Source: Antrihabitans stalactiti (GTDB lineage: Bacteria; Actinomycetota; Actinomycetes; Mycobacteriales; Mycobacteriaceae). Taken from it: a DNA stretch of 64,000 nt. Positions 17,562-26,575 of this stretch are shown here, piece by piece (position 1 is the stretch's first letter; the number at the start of each line of letters is the position of its first letter). Below the pieces are notes generated by a model. It was not told where the DNA came from. It saw only the letters and a program-made list of their open reading frames with translations, and did not search any database. A program made the translations under genes and the position numbers. The DNA lies in assembly GCF_012932915.1 (NCBI RefSeq), contig NZ_VCQU01000012.1:124001-188000 (forward strand), given 5' to 3'.

Positions 17562-19141
17562 CGACGGAATTGCTCATCGGCGGCCGTATCTACAGCCCGG
17601 GTTCGCCGTACGCCACCTGTATGGCGGTGAGCAACGGAACGATCGTTTGGATCGGAGCCGATAAGGCAGGCCGCAGTCTGCATCCCGATGCGAACATCGT
17701 CGACCTCGAAGGCGCTTTCGTCGCACCAGGTTTCGTCGATTCGCATGTGCACACCTCGGCGCTCGGCCGCAAGCTGACCGGGCTGGACCTGACCGGAGCA
17801 GCATCGCTGGCGGACTGCATGTCGCGATTGACGCGATTCGCCGCCGAACACCCGGGCGAACTGATCTTGGGACATGGCTGGGAGGAAACGCGCTGGCCGG
17901 AAGGTCGCCCCCCGAATGTGGCCGATCTGGAAGCCGCTGCCCCCGGCCGTCAGGTGTATCTGACGCGAATCGATGTCCATTCCGCCGTGTGCTCGTCGAG
18001 CCTGCTCGACGCGGTCGGCGGCATCGCTTCTCGCGACGGCCTGGTCCGTGCCGACGACCACCACCGAGTTCGGACCGCCACCCAATCGGCCGCGACGCCC
18101 GAGCAGCGTGACCGCGCCCGCCGCGCCGCGCTCGACGAAGCCGCCGCCAACGGCATCGTCGCCGTCCACGAATGCGCCGGACCGCAGATTTCCGGTCGCG
18201 ACGATCTGCGCGAACTCCGCGGCCTCGAGCACGGCGTCGCAATCCGTACTTACTGGGGCGAGGCGGTCGACAATGCCGAACAAGCCACACAATTGCTGGC
18301 CGACACCGGCGCCGACGGATTGGCCGGTGACCTGTTCGTCGACGGTGCCCTCGGCTCCCGGACGGCATGGCTGCACGAGCCCTATCTGGACGACCCGTCG
18401 GCAGGCACGGGCAACAAATACCTCGACGTCGACGCGATCGCTGCCCACCTACAGGCCTGCACCCAGCTGCGGGTCCAGGCTGGGTTCCACGTGATCGGGG
18501 ATGCCGCGGTGAGTGCCGTTATCGAGGCACTCGAGCGAGTAGTCGACGCGGTCGGCGGTCCGGCGGTCGCGACCTGTGGGCACCGGCTCGAGCACGTCGA
18601 GATGATCACCCCCAAGCAGGCGGCAAAGCTCGGCGCATGGGGCGTGATTGTCAGCGTTCAGCCGGTGTTCGACGAGCTGTGGGGCGGCGCCGACGGGATG
18701 TACGCGACTCGGTTGGGGGCGCAGCGAGCCGCGGCGATGAATCCGTTCTCGACGATGGCGAGCGCCGGTGTCTCCCTCGCCATCAGTTCCGATGCGCCGG
18801 TCACCGCACTGCGACCCTGGTCAGCCGTCCGCGCCGCCGTACAACATCGCACACCCGGCGCTGGCATCTCTCCACGTGCAGCGTTCGCTGCGGCAACGCG
18901 CGGCGCCTGGCGCGCCGGTGGCGTGCGCGATGGCGTCGCGGGCACTCTGGTTCCCGGTGCTCCTGCAACGTACGCGGTTTGGGAGGTCGACGATTTGGTC
19001 GTCGCGAGTCCGGACAACGCAGTGGCGCGTTGGTCCACGGACCCGAGGGCCGGCGTGCCGCCGCTCCCGCGCCTCGACCCTGGGTCGCCCGATCCGACGT
19101 GCGTTCGCACAGTTCGAAACGGAGTGACCATTCATGCGTGA
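17558..19141 (+). CDS. Amidohydrolase family 3 (YtcJ-like) metal-dependent hydrolase
   Basis: A 527-residue TIM-barrel hydrolase with GTG start overlapping the fxsA stop (GTGA). The metal-binding HxH is in GFVDSHVHTSALG. Other family marks are LGHGWEETRWPEGRPPNVADLE, FVDGALGSRTAWL, GFHVIGDAAVSAVI, HRLEHVEM and SSDAPVTALRPW. The substrate of most members is unknown; hydrolysis of an amide or cyclic amide is the family-level inference. It ends 8 bases inside lnt, indicating one transcription unit fxsA-amidohydrolase-lnt-ppm1. Confidence 0.87.
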   Translation: MTTELLIGGRIYSPGSPYATCMAVSNGTIVWIGADKAGRSLHPDANIVDLEGAFVAPGFVDSHVHTSALGRKLTGLDLTGAASLADCMSRLTRFAAEHPGELILGHGWEETRWPEGRPPNVADLEAAAPGRQVYLTRIDVHSAVCSSSLLDAVGGIASRDGLVRADDHHRVRTATQSAATPEQRDRARRAALDEAAANGIVAVHECAGPQISGRDDLRELRGLEHGVAIRTYWGEAVDNAEQATQLLADTGADGLAGDLFVDGALGSRTAWLHEPYLDDPSAGTGNKYLDVDAIAAHLQACTQLRVQAGFHVIGDAAVSAVIEALERVVDAVGGPAVATCGHRLEHVEMITPKQAAKLGAWGVIVSVQPVFDELWGGADGMYATRLGAQRAAAMNPFSTMASAGVSLAISSDAPVTALRPWSAVRAAVQHRTPGAGISPRAAFAAATRGAWRAGGVRDGVAGTLVPGAPATYAVWEVDDLVVASPDNAVARWSTDPRAGVPPLPRLDPGSPDPTCVRTVRNGVTIHA

Positions 19142-20738
19142 CTGGCTGACCCAGCACCCGGTGGTGCGAAATCTGATCGGTTCGGTCGTGGGCGGATTGC
19201 TGCTGTTCGCGAGCTTCCCGCCGCGGCCGTTGTGGTTTCTCGCACCGTTCGGCGTCGCGCTGATCGTTGCGGTGCTGCGGACCGGCTCGTCGTTGCGCGG
19301 TGGGTTCGGCTACGGCTTCGTTGCGGGAGCAGGTTTCTTCGTGCCGCTGTTGCCATGGATCGGCGTCTACGTCGGTCCGTTGCCATGGTTGGCGCTCGCC
19401 GCGGCGTGTTCGGTGTTCTTCGGCGCCTTCGGAGCGATTGCCCGCGCGGTAGCGATCCTGCCGTGGGCGCCGCTGTGGATCGCGATGGCGTGGTCGCTGT
19501 GCGAATGGGGTCGATCGAGCTTTCCGTTCGGCGGATTCCCCTGGGGGCGTTTGGCATTCGGCCAGGCCGACGGATTGCTCCTCCCGATCGCGAGCGTCGG
19601 CGGCGCACCGCTGCTGAGTTTCGCGGTCGCGCTGTGCGGTGTCGGGATCGCTTACCTGGTCGAAGGGGCATTGCGAGGGGAGCGTCGGGCGCTGCTGGGT
19701 CCGGGGGTCGCTGTCGCGCTCGGACCGCTCGTCGCCGCCGCGCTGTGGCCGACGCTGTCCACCATGGCCGACGGCGACCGACACATCACCGTCGCCGCAG
19801 TCCAGGGCAGTGTTCCGCGGCTCGGTCTCGACTTCAACGAGCAACGAGCCGCGGTGCTCAACAATCACGTCCGCCGGACCTTGCAGCTCGCCGACGACGT
19901 GAAAGCTGGCCGGGTCCCCAAGCCCGACGTCGTCATCTGGCCGGAGAATGCGTCCGACATCGATCCGCTGCGTGACGCTACCGCCGACCGCGCGATCACC
20001 GATGCGTCCGAGAAGATCAAGGCTCCGATCCTCGTCGGCGCGGTGCTGAGCAACGACGACGACACGACGACCAACTCGGTGATCGTCTGGAACGGCGCGG
20101 ACGGGCCGGGGGACAGGCACGACAAACGGATCGTTCAGCCGTTCGGCGAATACCTTCCGTACCGCAGCTTCTTCCGCTTGTTCTCCTCCTATGCCGACCG
20201 TGCGGGCTATTTCGTTCCCGGTCATGGCGACGGCACCGTCCATGCGGCAGGAGTGACGATCGGCGTCGCGACGTGCTACGAGGTCGCCTTCGACCGTGCA
20301 CTGAAAGATTCGGTCCGCAACGGCGCGCAGCTGCTCACCGTGCCGACGAACAATGCAACCTTCGGTGACACCGAGATGACGTATCAGCAGCTGGCGATGT
20401 CGCGCGTGCGGGCCGTCGAGCATGGCCGCGCTGTCGTCGTCGCAGCCACGAGCGGGGTCAGCGCGATAATCGGTCCGGACGGTGCTGTGGTCGACGAAAG
20501 CGAATTGTTCGTACCGGACGTACTGGTTGCGCAAGTTCCTTTGCTCTCGAGTACTACGCTTGCAACTCGACTCGGTCCGATTCCGGAGGTTCTCCTCGGT
20601 CTCGGAGCGTTGGCCGCCCTGGGCGTCGCACTATTGCGCCGCCGCAACAACGATCTGCTGGGAACGCCCAGCGGGGAGGAACTCGATGGTAGCGGGGAGC
20701 GTGAGCTCGAAGACCTTGGTGATCATCCCGACGTATGA
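19134..20738 (+). CDS. lnt: Apolipoprotein N-acyltransferase
   Basis: A 534-residue membrane enzyme that N-acylates the modified cysteine of lipoproteins. The N-terminal half has about six to seven membrane helices and the periplasmic half a nitrilase-like domain. Candidate catalytic residues are Glu in VIWPENASD, Lys in [17 protein letters not shown] and Cys in [13 protein letters not shown]. It overlaps ppm1 by 53 bases. In M. tuberculosis the two activities are fused in one protein (Rv2051c); here they are separate genes, as in corynebacteria and rhodococci. Confidence 0.9.
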   Translation: MRDWLTQHPVVRNLIGSVVGGLLLFASFPPRPLWFLAPFGVALIVAVLRTGSSLRGGFGYGFVAGAGFFVPLLPWIGVYVGPLPWLALAAACSVFFGAFGAIARAVAILPWAPLWIAMAWSLCEWGRSSFPFGGFPWGRLAFGQADGLLLPIASVGGAPLLSFAVALCGVGIAYLVEGALRGERRALLGPGVAVALGPLVAAALWPTLSTMADGDRHITVAAVQGSVPRLGLDFNEQRAAVLNNHVRRTLQLADDVKAGRVPKPDVVIWPENASDIDPLRDATADRAITDASEKIKAPILVGAVLSNDDDTTTNSVIVWNGADGPGDRHDKRIVQPFGEYLPYRSFFRLFSSYADRAGYFVPGHGDGTVHAAGVTIGVATCYEVAFDRALKDSVRNGAQLLTVPTNNATFGDTEMTYQQLAMSRVRAVEHGRAVVVAATSGVSAIIGPDGAVVDESELFVPDVLVAQVPLLSSTTLATRLGPIPEVLLGLGALAALGVALLRRRNNDLLGTPSGEELDGSGERELEDLGDHPDV

Positions 20739-21465
20739 CGAGCGGGAGAATTTGCCGAAGATCGTCGGGCGCCTACTAACGGCGCTGCCGGCAACGCACG
20801 TGCTCGTCGCCGACGACGACAGTCCGGACGGCACCGGTCAGGTGGCCGACGAATTGGCCGCCAACGATCCGGAAGGCCGCATCCATGTGATGCACCGGAC
20901 CGAGAAGAACGGCCTCGGCGCGGCGTACATCGCAGGATTCCGTTGGGGACTCGAGCGCGATTACCGGGTCCTGGTCGAGATGGATGCCGACGGCAGTCAT
21001 TCGCCGGAGCAACTGCACCGACTTCTGCATCAAATCGACGCAGGCGCCGATCTCGTCATCGGGTCGCGCTATGTGCCCGGCGGCAGCGTCGTCAACTGGC
21101 CCAAGCGTCGTGAAGTGCTCTCCCGTGGCGGCAACATCTACTCCCGCCTCGCACTCGGAGTGAAGATCAAGGACATCACCGGTGGCTACCGGGCTTACCG
21201 GCGCGAGGCGCTGGAGGCACTCGACCTCGACTCCATCGAGTCGCATGGCTACTGCTTCCAGGTCGACATCGGCTGGCGCATGATCCAAAACGGTGCGGTC
21301 GCCGTGGAGGTTCCGATCACGTTCACCGAGCGGGAAATCGGCTACTCGAAAATGAGCGGCAGCATCGTCCGAGAGGCGCTGCTCAAGGTAACCGTGTGGG
21401 GGATGAAAAACCGCTACGAGAAGCTCAAGAACCTGGTCAGCCGCAAGAAGAGCGCTGCGGAGTAG
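20686..21465 (+). CDS. ppm1: Polyprenol-phosphate mannosyltransferase Ppm1
   Basis: A 259-residue GT2 glycosyltransferase that makes polyprenyl-phosphate-mannose, the donor for lipoglycans and protein mannosylation. Visible motifs are [37 protein letters not shown] and [13 protein letters not shown]. The ATG at 20686 follows GGGGAGGAACTCG and lies inside the end of lnt. There is no membrane domain, so it probably relies on contact with Lnt for membrane placement, an inference from the fused mycobacterial protein. Confidence 0.9.
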   Translation: MVAGSVSSKTLVIIPTYDERENLPKIVGRLLTALPATHVLVADDDSPDGTGQVADELAANDPEGRIHVMHRTEKNGLGAAYIAGFRWGLERDYRVLVEMDADGSHSPEQLHRLLHQIDAGADLVIGSRYVPGGSVVNWPKRREVLSRGGNIYSRLALGVKIKDITGGYRAYRREALEALDLDSIESHGYCFQVDIGWRMIQNGAVAVEVPITFTEREIGYSKMSGSIVREALLKVTVWGMKNRYEKLKNLVSRKKSAAE

Positions 21466-21476
21466 GGATTACATAC

Positions 21477-21515
21477 AAAAGCGCGCCTTCTGTGGATTCA
21501 CAGAAGGCGCGCTTT
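21477..21515. terminator. Bidirectional terminator between ppm1 and rbpA
   Basis: A perfect 14-base stem (GCGCGCCTTCTGTG / CACAGAAGGCGCGC) with a GATT loop, preceded by AAAA and followed by TTT, lies between the convergent genes. It can terminate both. Confidence 0.85.
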
Positions 21516-21522
21516 CGTTCGT

Positions 21523-21867
21523 TCAGGAATTGACGCCGCGACGCTTCGTCTTGAGCAGGTCGAGGCGCTCCTTGAGCAGCTCTTCCAACTCCTCCACGGA
21601 ACGACGCTCGAGCAGCATGTCCCAGTGCGTGCGGGGCGGCTTGACCTTCTTGGCTTCCGGAGCGGTGCCTTCGATGAGGCTGCCTTCCAGGCCGTTGCGG
21701 CACAGCCAGGTGCCGGGGATTTCGGCGTCGTCGGCGAAGGGAACGTCGAACTCTTCGCCATTGTCGGTCCGGTACCGGGCCACGCGCCTGGGTGCGAGGT
21801 CGTGGTCGCGGTCGGTTTCGTAGCTCACCGCGCCGAGTCGACTACCCCGAAGTACGCGATCTGCCAT
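21523..21867 (-). CDS. rbpA: RNA polymerase-binding protein RbpA
   Basis: A 114-residue actinobacterial transcription factor that binds RNA polymerase and the primary sigma factor and stabilises open complexes. The N-terminus MADRVLRGSRLGAVSYETDR, the central GTWLCRNGLEGSLIEG and the sigma-interacting C-terminus THWDMLLERRSVEELEELL are characteristic. I chose ATG 21867, preceded by GAGAGGA. It is transcribed towards ppm1, as in M. tuberculosis (Rv2050 and Rv2051c). Confidence 0.95.
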   Translation of the reverse strand: MADRVLRGSRLGAVSYETDRDHDLAPRRVARYRTDNGEEFDVPFADDAEIPGTWLCRNGLEGSLIEGTAPEAKKVKPPRTHWDMLLERRSVEELEELLKERLDLLKTKRRGVNS

Positions 21868-21920
21868 GGTGGCGGTCCTCTCGTTTGCGTGCATTGGCGG
21901 CTTGGCCGCCGAACACGATA

Positions 21921-21950
21921 TACAACGCATCGACGCTGGATTTGGTTCCC
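21921..21950 (-). promoter_or_regulatory. Candidate SigH/SigR-type promoter of rbpA
   Basis: On the minus strand GGGAAC (21950-21945) is followed after 17 bases by CGTTGTA (21927-21921). This fits the oxidative-stress ECF consensus GGGAAY...CGTT. It would start transcription about 45-50 bases before the rbpA ATG. RbpA is a known SigR target in Streptomyces. Confidence 0.5.
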
Positions 21951-22035
21951 GGCATGCATTCGAGTGCAGCCGAACCTTTTCATTGTACCGGCGGGGGAAC
22001 GTGAACGACGACGCCTGGCCGGTTACTCTCTCGCT

Positions 22036-22359
22036 ATGTCACGGCGTCAGCAATCCTGCCTCTGGTGCGGTCGCGAGGTCGCGGATTCCGAGGCCGGCCG
22101 GCGGCGACGGTATTGCCGCCAATCCTGCCGTCAACGCGCATACGAGCAGCGCAGCGCAGTGAAAGGCACCCAGATTCCCGAAGATGCGGTCGTGCTGTCC
22201 GCTCAGGAAGCCGCGGACCTCGCGGACCGGTGGTTCGCAGCCCGTTGCGCAGCCGAGGATGTCGCCACCGCCGTGCGCGAGGGTGCGGACATAGCCGAAC
22301 TGGCTGCGCTGAGTGACGAACTGGTCGGGCTCACGCGCGAAGCCGAGCGCCTGCGCTGA
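22036..22359 (+). CDS. Small Cys-rich zinc-finger-like protein
   Basis: A 107-residue protein starting MSRRQQSCLWCGREV. Four cysteines in CLWCGRE and YCRQSCRQRAYEQR make a probable zinc-binding knuckle resembling a HNH-like/CGNR-type treble-clef motif; the rest is an acidic, Ala-rich helical region. It is divergent from rbpA, the position occupied in M. tuberculosis by the small gene Rv2049c. Function unknown. Confidence 0.7.
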   Translation: MSRRQQSCLWCGREVADSEAGRRRRYCRQSCRQRAYEQRSAVKGTQIPEDAVVLSAQEAADLADRWFAARCAAEDVATAVREGADIAELAALSDELVGLTREAERLR

Positions 22360-22370
22360 CCGGGCAGTTC

Positions 22371-22823
22371 TTAGAAAACCCAGCCGCGAAGTGCGAGGAA
22401 GCGGGCTCCGCCGACCGCTGCGCTGACCGCGATGACCAGCAAGGCGACTGTGACGTCGGTGGCTGTCGGAAACGCGAAGTTCAGGGCAGCGATAGCTGTT
22501 GCGCTGAAGGCGAGGCCGATGACGGCAAGTGCGCCACCTTCCCACTGCGCAGCGAACCAGGTCACGCGATCGGAGGCGTGGAACGTCATGCGACGGTGCA
22601 GTTCGTTGGCCAACGCGGTGCTCAGAGCTGCGCCGACAATGTTAGCTATCTGATTGCCCTGACTTGCGAGAGCGAAGAATGCAGCGAAGTAGACGATGTT
22701 GCTCAGGCCGCCGACGCCAGCGAAACGCACCAGTTGGGCAATCGCCGAGTCGCCCCGAACGTCGAAGACGGGCACCCGGATTCGTGGAACGGCGACGTCC
22801 CAGCGAGTGTCGGTGATGACCAT
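22371..22823 (-). CDS. GtrA-like membrane protein
   Basis: A 150-residue protein with four membrane helices. The pattern LVRFAGVGGLSNIVYFAAFFAL followed by NELHRRMTFH is the GtrA/DPMS3-like signature. Such proteins help move or hold polyprenyl-linked sugars, which fits with ppm1 nearby, but that link is an inference. ATG 22823 has GGAGG upstream. Two strong palindromes stand directly upstream, so expression is probably repressed by an unlinked or nearby regulator. Confidence 0.8.
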   Translation of the reverse strand: MVITDTRWDVAVPRIRVPVFDVRGDSAIAQLVRFAGVGGLSNIVYFAAFFALASQGNQIANIVGAALSTALANELHRRMTFHASDRVTWFAAQWEGGALAVIGLAFSATAIAALNFAFPTATDVTVALLVIAVSAAVGGARFLALRGWVF

Positions 22824-22847
22824 TGGGTTGCCTCCGTTCGACTCGGT

Positions 22848-22909
22848 TAACCGGAGCGGTTTGCTCCACTTAGTGACAATAGCATAACCGGAGCCCACCG
22901 CTCCAGTTA
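22848..22909. promoter_or_regulatory. Two copies of a 25-bp palindromic operator
   Basis: Site 1 (22848-22872) and site 2 (22885-22909) share TAACCGGAGC-N5-GCTCCA(G/C)TTA. Site 2 is symmetric apart from the central bases and one C/A pair. Centre spacing is 37 bases. Form and inner GGAGC/GCTCC half-sites resemble TetR-type operators. Located 25 bases upstream of the gtrA-like start. Confidence 0.65.
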
Positions 22910-22968
22910 ATTTATGATCACGTCAGATGGAAACGTTGACTGCTTGAAGATCGTTCACAAAGCACAAC

Positions 22969-22994
22969 GAAGCCGCCGGATGACCGGCGGCTTC
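22969..22994 (-). terminator. Terminator hairpin
   Basis: A perfect 11-base stem, GAAGCCGCCGG / CCGGCGGCTTC with an ATGA loop, lies 22 bases beyond the stop of the membrane protein gene at 23016-23996. Confidence 0.7.
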
Positions 22995-23015
22995 GAGGTG
23001 GTGTGAGCTCATGTA

Positions 23016-23996
23016 TTACAGCGTGGCGGGGTGCCCTTTCGCTTTCATTAACGCCGGCTTAAGAACTGCCGAGGTCGCGATCGCCATCCCGGCGAGGATC
23101 GTCGCAAAGGCCGCCACCGTGACGTGATCCGGGTGTATCAGCGCCTGACCGCGCAGCGCCTGCCAAGTCACGAGCACCAACACGCTCGAGTAGCCGACCG
23201 CGACTATGCCGACGAGCGCCGCTCTGGTCCGGTCGGATCGCAGCCACGCCACCCTCGACGACAGCACTGCCAGGGCGAATGCGGTCGCGAGCATGACCTG
23301 GATGCCGTGCAGGCCGACGAAGTGCGGAATTCGCAGGTCACCGCCCGTGGTGCTCCAGTGTGTGATCGGCATTCCGGGACCGCCGATAGGGGTCCCGACG
23401 CTGTGGCCTGCGGCGAGTTCGACGTCGTGACCAGCGGCATCGAGAACAGTTCGGCCCTTCTGGAAGCCCATGAGGTAGCCGAGCGCCATTCCCGAGACTG
23501 CGAGAACAAGACCCGCGTGAATTGCACGGGTGAGCGATCGGTCGGCGATCTTCTGCCAGACCAGAATCCCCGCGATCAGGAGATTAGCCAGAAACAAGCC
23601 CGGCACGCCCGAGGTGAAGATGATCTGTCCGACCGAGTTGAAGGTGTCGGTCGACGTGTTGAAGTGGCTGAAGGTGCCTCGAGCAGCCTGGACCGCGATG
23701 AATCCGACATCGACGAACCCGGTGACGGCGAACACCGTCCCAAGCCTGCGGGTCCACTTGGCACCACGATGCGGCAGCGACAGCAACCACGCCAAGGTTG
23801 TCCCGTACATCGCGAACGCGAACCCGAACTTCAGTGGCTTCAGCCAGACGGATTCGCCGAGCACAGTCCGGTCGTCGACGACGAGGCCGATCGCGCAGAC
23901 CAGCACAAGCCCGATCATCGAGACGACCATGAGAACCAGTGGGCGATGCCACTGTGCAACGGCTCGAAGGTGTTGCGGAGCAGCGTATGTGGTCAC
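23016..23996 (-). CDS. Polytopic membrane protein
   Basis: A 326-residue protein with about eight to nine hydrophobic helices and a GTG start (MTTYAAPQHLRAVAQWHRP). Features are SVWLKPLKFGFAFAMYGTTLAW and a loop with several histidines (THWSTTGGDLRIPHFVGLHG), which could bind metal or heme but is unproven. I do not recognise the family; homologues in actinobacteria are annotated only as membrane proteins. A hairpin terminator follows, and the neighbouring genes are on separate units. Confidence 0.65.
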   Translation of the reverse strand: MTTYAAPQHLRAVAQWHRPLVLMVVSMIGLVLVCAIGLVVDDRTVLGESVWLKPLKFGFAFAMYGTTLAWLLSLPHRGAKWTRRLGTVFAVTGFVDVGFIAVQAARGTFSHFNTSTDTFNSVGQIIFTSGVPGLFLANLLIAGILVWQKIADRSLTRAIHAGLVLAVSGMALGYLMGFQKGRTVLDAAGHDVELAAGHSVGTPIGGPGMPITHWSTTGGDLRIPHFVGLHGIQVMLATAFALAVLSSRVAWLRSDRTRAALVGIVAVGYSSVLVLVTWQALRGQALIHPDHVTVAAFATILAGMAIATSAVLKPALMKAKGHPATL

Positions 23997-24057
23997 GACG
24001 GTGACGCTATGGGCGCAACCCGCGCCAGCACATCACGCTGTGGAGCGATTCACCGCG

Positions 24058-24234
24058 TCACCCTTCGGTACTAGGGGTGTCCTCAGGGTCGTCGTCAGAC
24101 TCGTCGTCGAGTGGGCGGCTGCGACGGGCGATCACTATCAGCGTGCCGACGACAAGGGCAGGGCCGAGCACGGCGAGCATCTCGTCCCAACCGCCTGCGT
24201 GCATCTGCACGAACTGTGTAGCGATCGCACTCAT
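24058..24234 (-). CDS. Small membrane protein, last gene of cupredoxin operon
   Basis: A 58-residue protein, MSAIATQFVQMHAGGWDEML..., with one membrane helix (VLGPALVVGTLIVIA) and an acidic tail (DDESDDDPEDTP). Its ATG overlaps the stop of the large membrane protein gene by 4 bases (ATGA). It is probably a small subunit of that protein. Function unknown. Confidence 0.6.
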   Translation of the reverse strand: MSAIATQFVQMHAGGWDEMLAVLGPALVVGTLIVIARRSRPLDDESDDDPEDTPSTEG

Positions 24235-25505
24235 ACGCCGGAGACCAACTCGATACCCACCATCGTGTACGCGACCATGAGTGCCAGCATTGCGTATTGA
24301 CCGACTTTGACGTAACCGGTGCGCAGGACCCCGACCGCGCGGTCGTGGGCGGCGACCACGCCGAGGATGTGGCCGCCGACGATAGCCGCGATCTGCACGA
24401 CTGCGATTGTCGTTGTCGAGACGACCGTGTAGTCGATCTTGCCGCCGAACACCAGCACGTAACCGACCTGGCCTTGGAAGACGAGCAGCGAGAAGTAGTG
24501 CGCGACCGTATAGCCGACCATGATCGGGATCAGCGTGTGCACGAACGTCGAGTACGGTTCGACGCCTTTGCGCAGGTACGGCCTGGTGAGCAGGATCGCG
24601 CCGGCATACGCCACCGCCACAGCTGCAATGGTGGCGATCAGCCCTGCGGTGCCGAGTCCGATGATCTCGATGCGGGACAGGTCGCGCTTCAGATCCGCCC
24701 ACCATGGCAAGCGGGTGATGCCGTCGAACGTCGTGGAGCCGAGCGCCAGCAGCACCACAGCGGTCAAGCCGTCGCCAGTGCCGCCAATCAGCAGTCCGTC
24801 CAACGGGTTTCGGAGCACGACTCGTCCGTCGTCTCGTCGACCGATGGGGGACAGGCGAGCGACGAGGCCGAAATACACCTCGAAGCCGTCGGCCCGGTCG
24901 TACCAGCGCGGTCCGAAGCGGGCGCCCGCCGCGATGTGGACAGCCGCGTAGATCGTGATGAATATGGCGACAGCTCGCGGCGAATCCGAAGCTGGATAGA
25001 CGAGTTCGAGCCAGAGGAATGCGAACAGTCCGACCAAGGCGGGTCGGTAGCCGACGCGATCGGGCACAGTCGAGTCGGACGAGCCGACAACACTGTGCAA
25101 AAGCGTGCCGAGCGTCCGCAACGGGTTCGCCAGCCGATAGATCGGCCCCAGCGCCAGCGACACCGCGACGCCACCGACCCAGAACCACACGTAGAACCAC
25201 GTGGTGGCCGGGTTTTCGGCCGAGTCGTTCGGACCGATCCAGGCCGTGCCCGCCACCGCTCCGAGCGCCAGCAGCCCCACGACCTGCAACGCCACTCGTA
25301 TGAACCGCGCGTCGACCCAACGAGTCACCCGCGGCGGCACCCCGAATCCGGCCGCCGAGCCACGCAGTTTCGGGGCCGTCCACAGCAAGCCGAGCGCAAC
25401 GAACGACACGACGAGAGCCAAGGCTGCTGCGTAGAGCGCGAGCCACAGCGGCACCGGCAGGTCCGAACGACCGCCGACGCCGTGCGCAAGAATCACCTGC
25501 GACAT
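24231..25505 (-). CDS. Large polytopic membrane protein of cupredoxin operon
   Basis: A 424-residue protein with about ten to eleven hydrophobic helices. It has conserved-looking polar positions in the membrane (PIYRLANPLRTLG, AGARFGPRWYDRADGFEVYFGLVARLSP, FVHTLIPIMVGYTVAHYFSLL, VGGHILGVVAAHDRA). The several intramembrane histidines recall metal- or heme-handling proteins. It follows the lipoprotein gene by 10 bases and precedes the small acidic-tailed protein. I do not recognise an assigned function. Confidence 0.65.
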   Translation of the reverse strand: MSQVILAHGVGGRSDLPVPLWLALYAAALALVVSFVALGLLWTAPKLRGSAAGFGVPPRVTRWVDARFIRVALQVVGLLALGAVAGTAWIGPNDSAENPATTWFYVWFWVGGVAVSLALGPIYRLANPLRTLGTLLHSVVGSSDSTVPDRVGYRPALVGLFAFLWLELVYPASDSPRAVAIFITIYAAVHIAAGARFGPRWYDRADGFEVYFGLVARLSPIGRRDDGRVVLRNPLDGLLIGGTGDGLTAVVLLALGSTTFDGITRLPWWADLKRDLSRIEIIGLGTAGLIATIAAVAVAYAGAILLTRPYLRKGVEPYSTFVHTLIPIMVGYTVAHYFSLLVFQGQVGYVLVFGGKIDYTVVSTTTIAVVQIAAIVGGHILGVVAAHDRAVGVLRTGYVKVGQYAMLALMVAYTMVGIELVSGV

Positions 25506-25515
25506 TCCCCCGTCG

Positions 25516-25896
25516 CTACGCTCGCCCCGGATTGACCCGCAGCGATGCGACCACGGAGTCAGTCGAATGCAGCTCGATCTCGAACGTTCCTGGAATGTCT
25601 GTGGTGAAGGTGAGGCGGGCAGTGGCGTTCGGCGCCAGCTCGAGCTCCTTGTCGTAGCCGTGGACGTGTAGCTCGTCGGCGACGTTGGACGTCACCTCGA
25701 GGGTAAGCGTTTCACCGGATTTGGCGTCGATCGTGTCGGGACCGCTGGTCTTGTGACCGTCGGTGATGGCGAACGTGACGGTGGTCGCTTGCTGTCCGCT
25801 GGGGTTGTCCGCGGACTTTCCGCACCCGCTCAGCATCAGCGTTCCGCTTGCGATTGCGGCGACGGTGAGAATTTGGATGCGGGTGATTCGGCTCAC
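25516..25896 (-). CDS. Cupredoxin-like lipoprotein
   Basis: A 126-residue lipoprotein. The signal ends in LSGC with the lipidated Cys25. The mature domain has the cupredoxin-type order TLEVTSNVADELHVHGYDKELELAPNATARLTFT then PGTFEIELH, so His in HVHGYD and IELH could contribute to a copper site, although the usual Cys ligand is absent. It is the first gene of a three-gene operon with two membrane proteins. The combination suggests copper or redox handling outside the membrane. Confidence 0.75.
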   Translation of the reverse strand: MSRITRIQILTVAAIASGTLMLSGCGKSADNPSGQQATTVTFAITDGHKTSGPDTIDAKSGETLTLEVTSNVADELHVHGYDKELELAPNATARLTFTTDIPGTFEIELHSTDSVVASLRVNPGRA

Positions 25897-25980
25897 GGCA
25901 ACGAGCTTAAAGACTCACGTCACGGTTCGGTGTGCTCCAATGTCGACCTGAACCTGTGAAGCCCAATACACTGGCGTTCG

Positions 25981-26562
25981 ATGATCGGCGACAAGATTCC
26001 AGCACTCCCGTACGCGCAGGCGGCACGTAACCTGTTGCGTGAGACGGTGCTCGTCGCTGTGGATGAACTTGTGCGCCGAAACGGTTGGGCCGCAACAAGT
26101 ATCTCGACGGTCGCCAAAGCTGCCGGGGTCAGTCGGCAAACGGTCTACAACGAGTTCGGATCTCGCCAGTCGATCGCCGAGGCCTACATCCTGAGCCGTC
26201 TCGAAACGCTGTTGGACGCAGTCGAAGCGGTGTTGCTCGATGGCGAGCTCGAGCCTGCAGTTCGCAAAGCCTTGGACATGTTCTTCGACATGGTCGACGA
26301 ACCGCTCATCCAGACGGTCCTGTCGGGTTGGGCCAACAGGGAAGAGCTCGTTGTTCTGGTGCGGCTCGTCAACGAGCAGACCGTCGAGCATCTGACCAAG
26401 ATCATTACCGAGATTCGACCGACGGTCGACCCCGAGGACGCCACCATCTTTGCCGACACGATCGCCCGTCTCGTCGTGGCGCACGCGATCGCACCGACCA
26501 TTCCGCGCAGCGTCGCCACCGAGCGGATGGTTCGTCTGGCGATCATCGTCCTCGGCGAGTAA
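25981..26562 (+). CDS. TetR-family regulator
   Basis: A 193-residue repressor. The N-terminal helix-turn-helix is ATSISTVAKAAGVSRQTVYNEFGSRQSIAEAY; the ligand-binding part is all-helical. It starts ATG at 25981, divergent from the cupredoxin operon with an 84-base gap, so it may control that operon. No clear palindrome was found in the gap. It ends just before the palindrome at 26576 and is convergent with a second TetR gene. Confidence 0.85.
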   Translation: MIGDKIPALPYAQAARNLLRETVLVAVDELVRRNGWAATSISTVAKAAGVSRQTVYNEFGSRQSIAEAYILSRLETLLDAVEAVLLDGELEPAVRKALDMFFDMVDEPLIQTVLSGWANREELVVLVRLVNEQTVEHLTKIITEIRPTVDPEDATIFADTIARLVVAHAIAPTIPRSVATERMVRLAIIVLGE

Positions 26563-26575
26563 CTCAGTCCGCACA

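Noticed and set aside
18801-20534. Long antisense frame over the amidohydrolase end and lnt
   Set aside because: It is Arg/Asp/Gln-rich with no family resemblance, and lies opposite two well-supported genes.
24297-25535. A plus-strand frame of over 400 codons opposite the large membrane protein gene
   Set aside because: The product is hydrophilic and repetitive; the minus strand gives a coherent polytopic protein with RBS and operon context.
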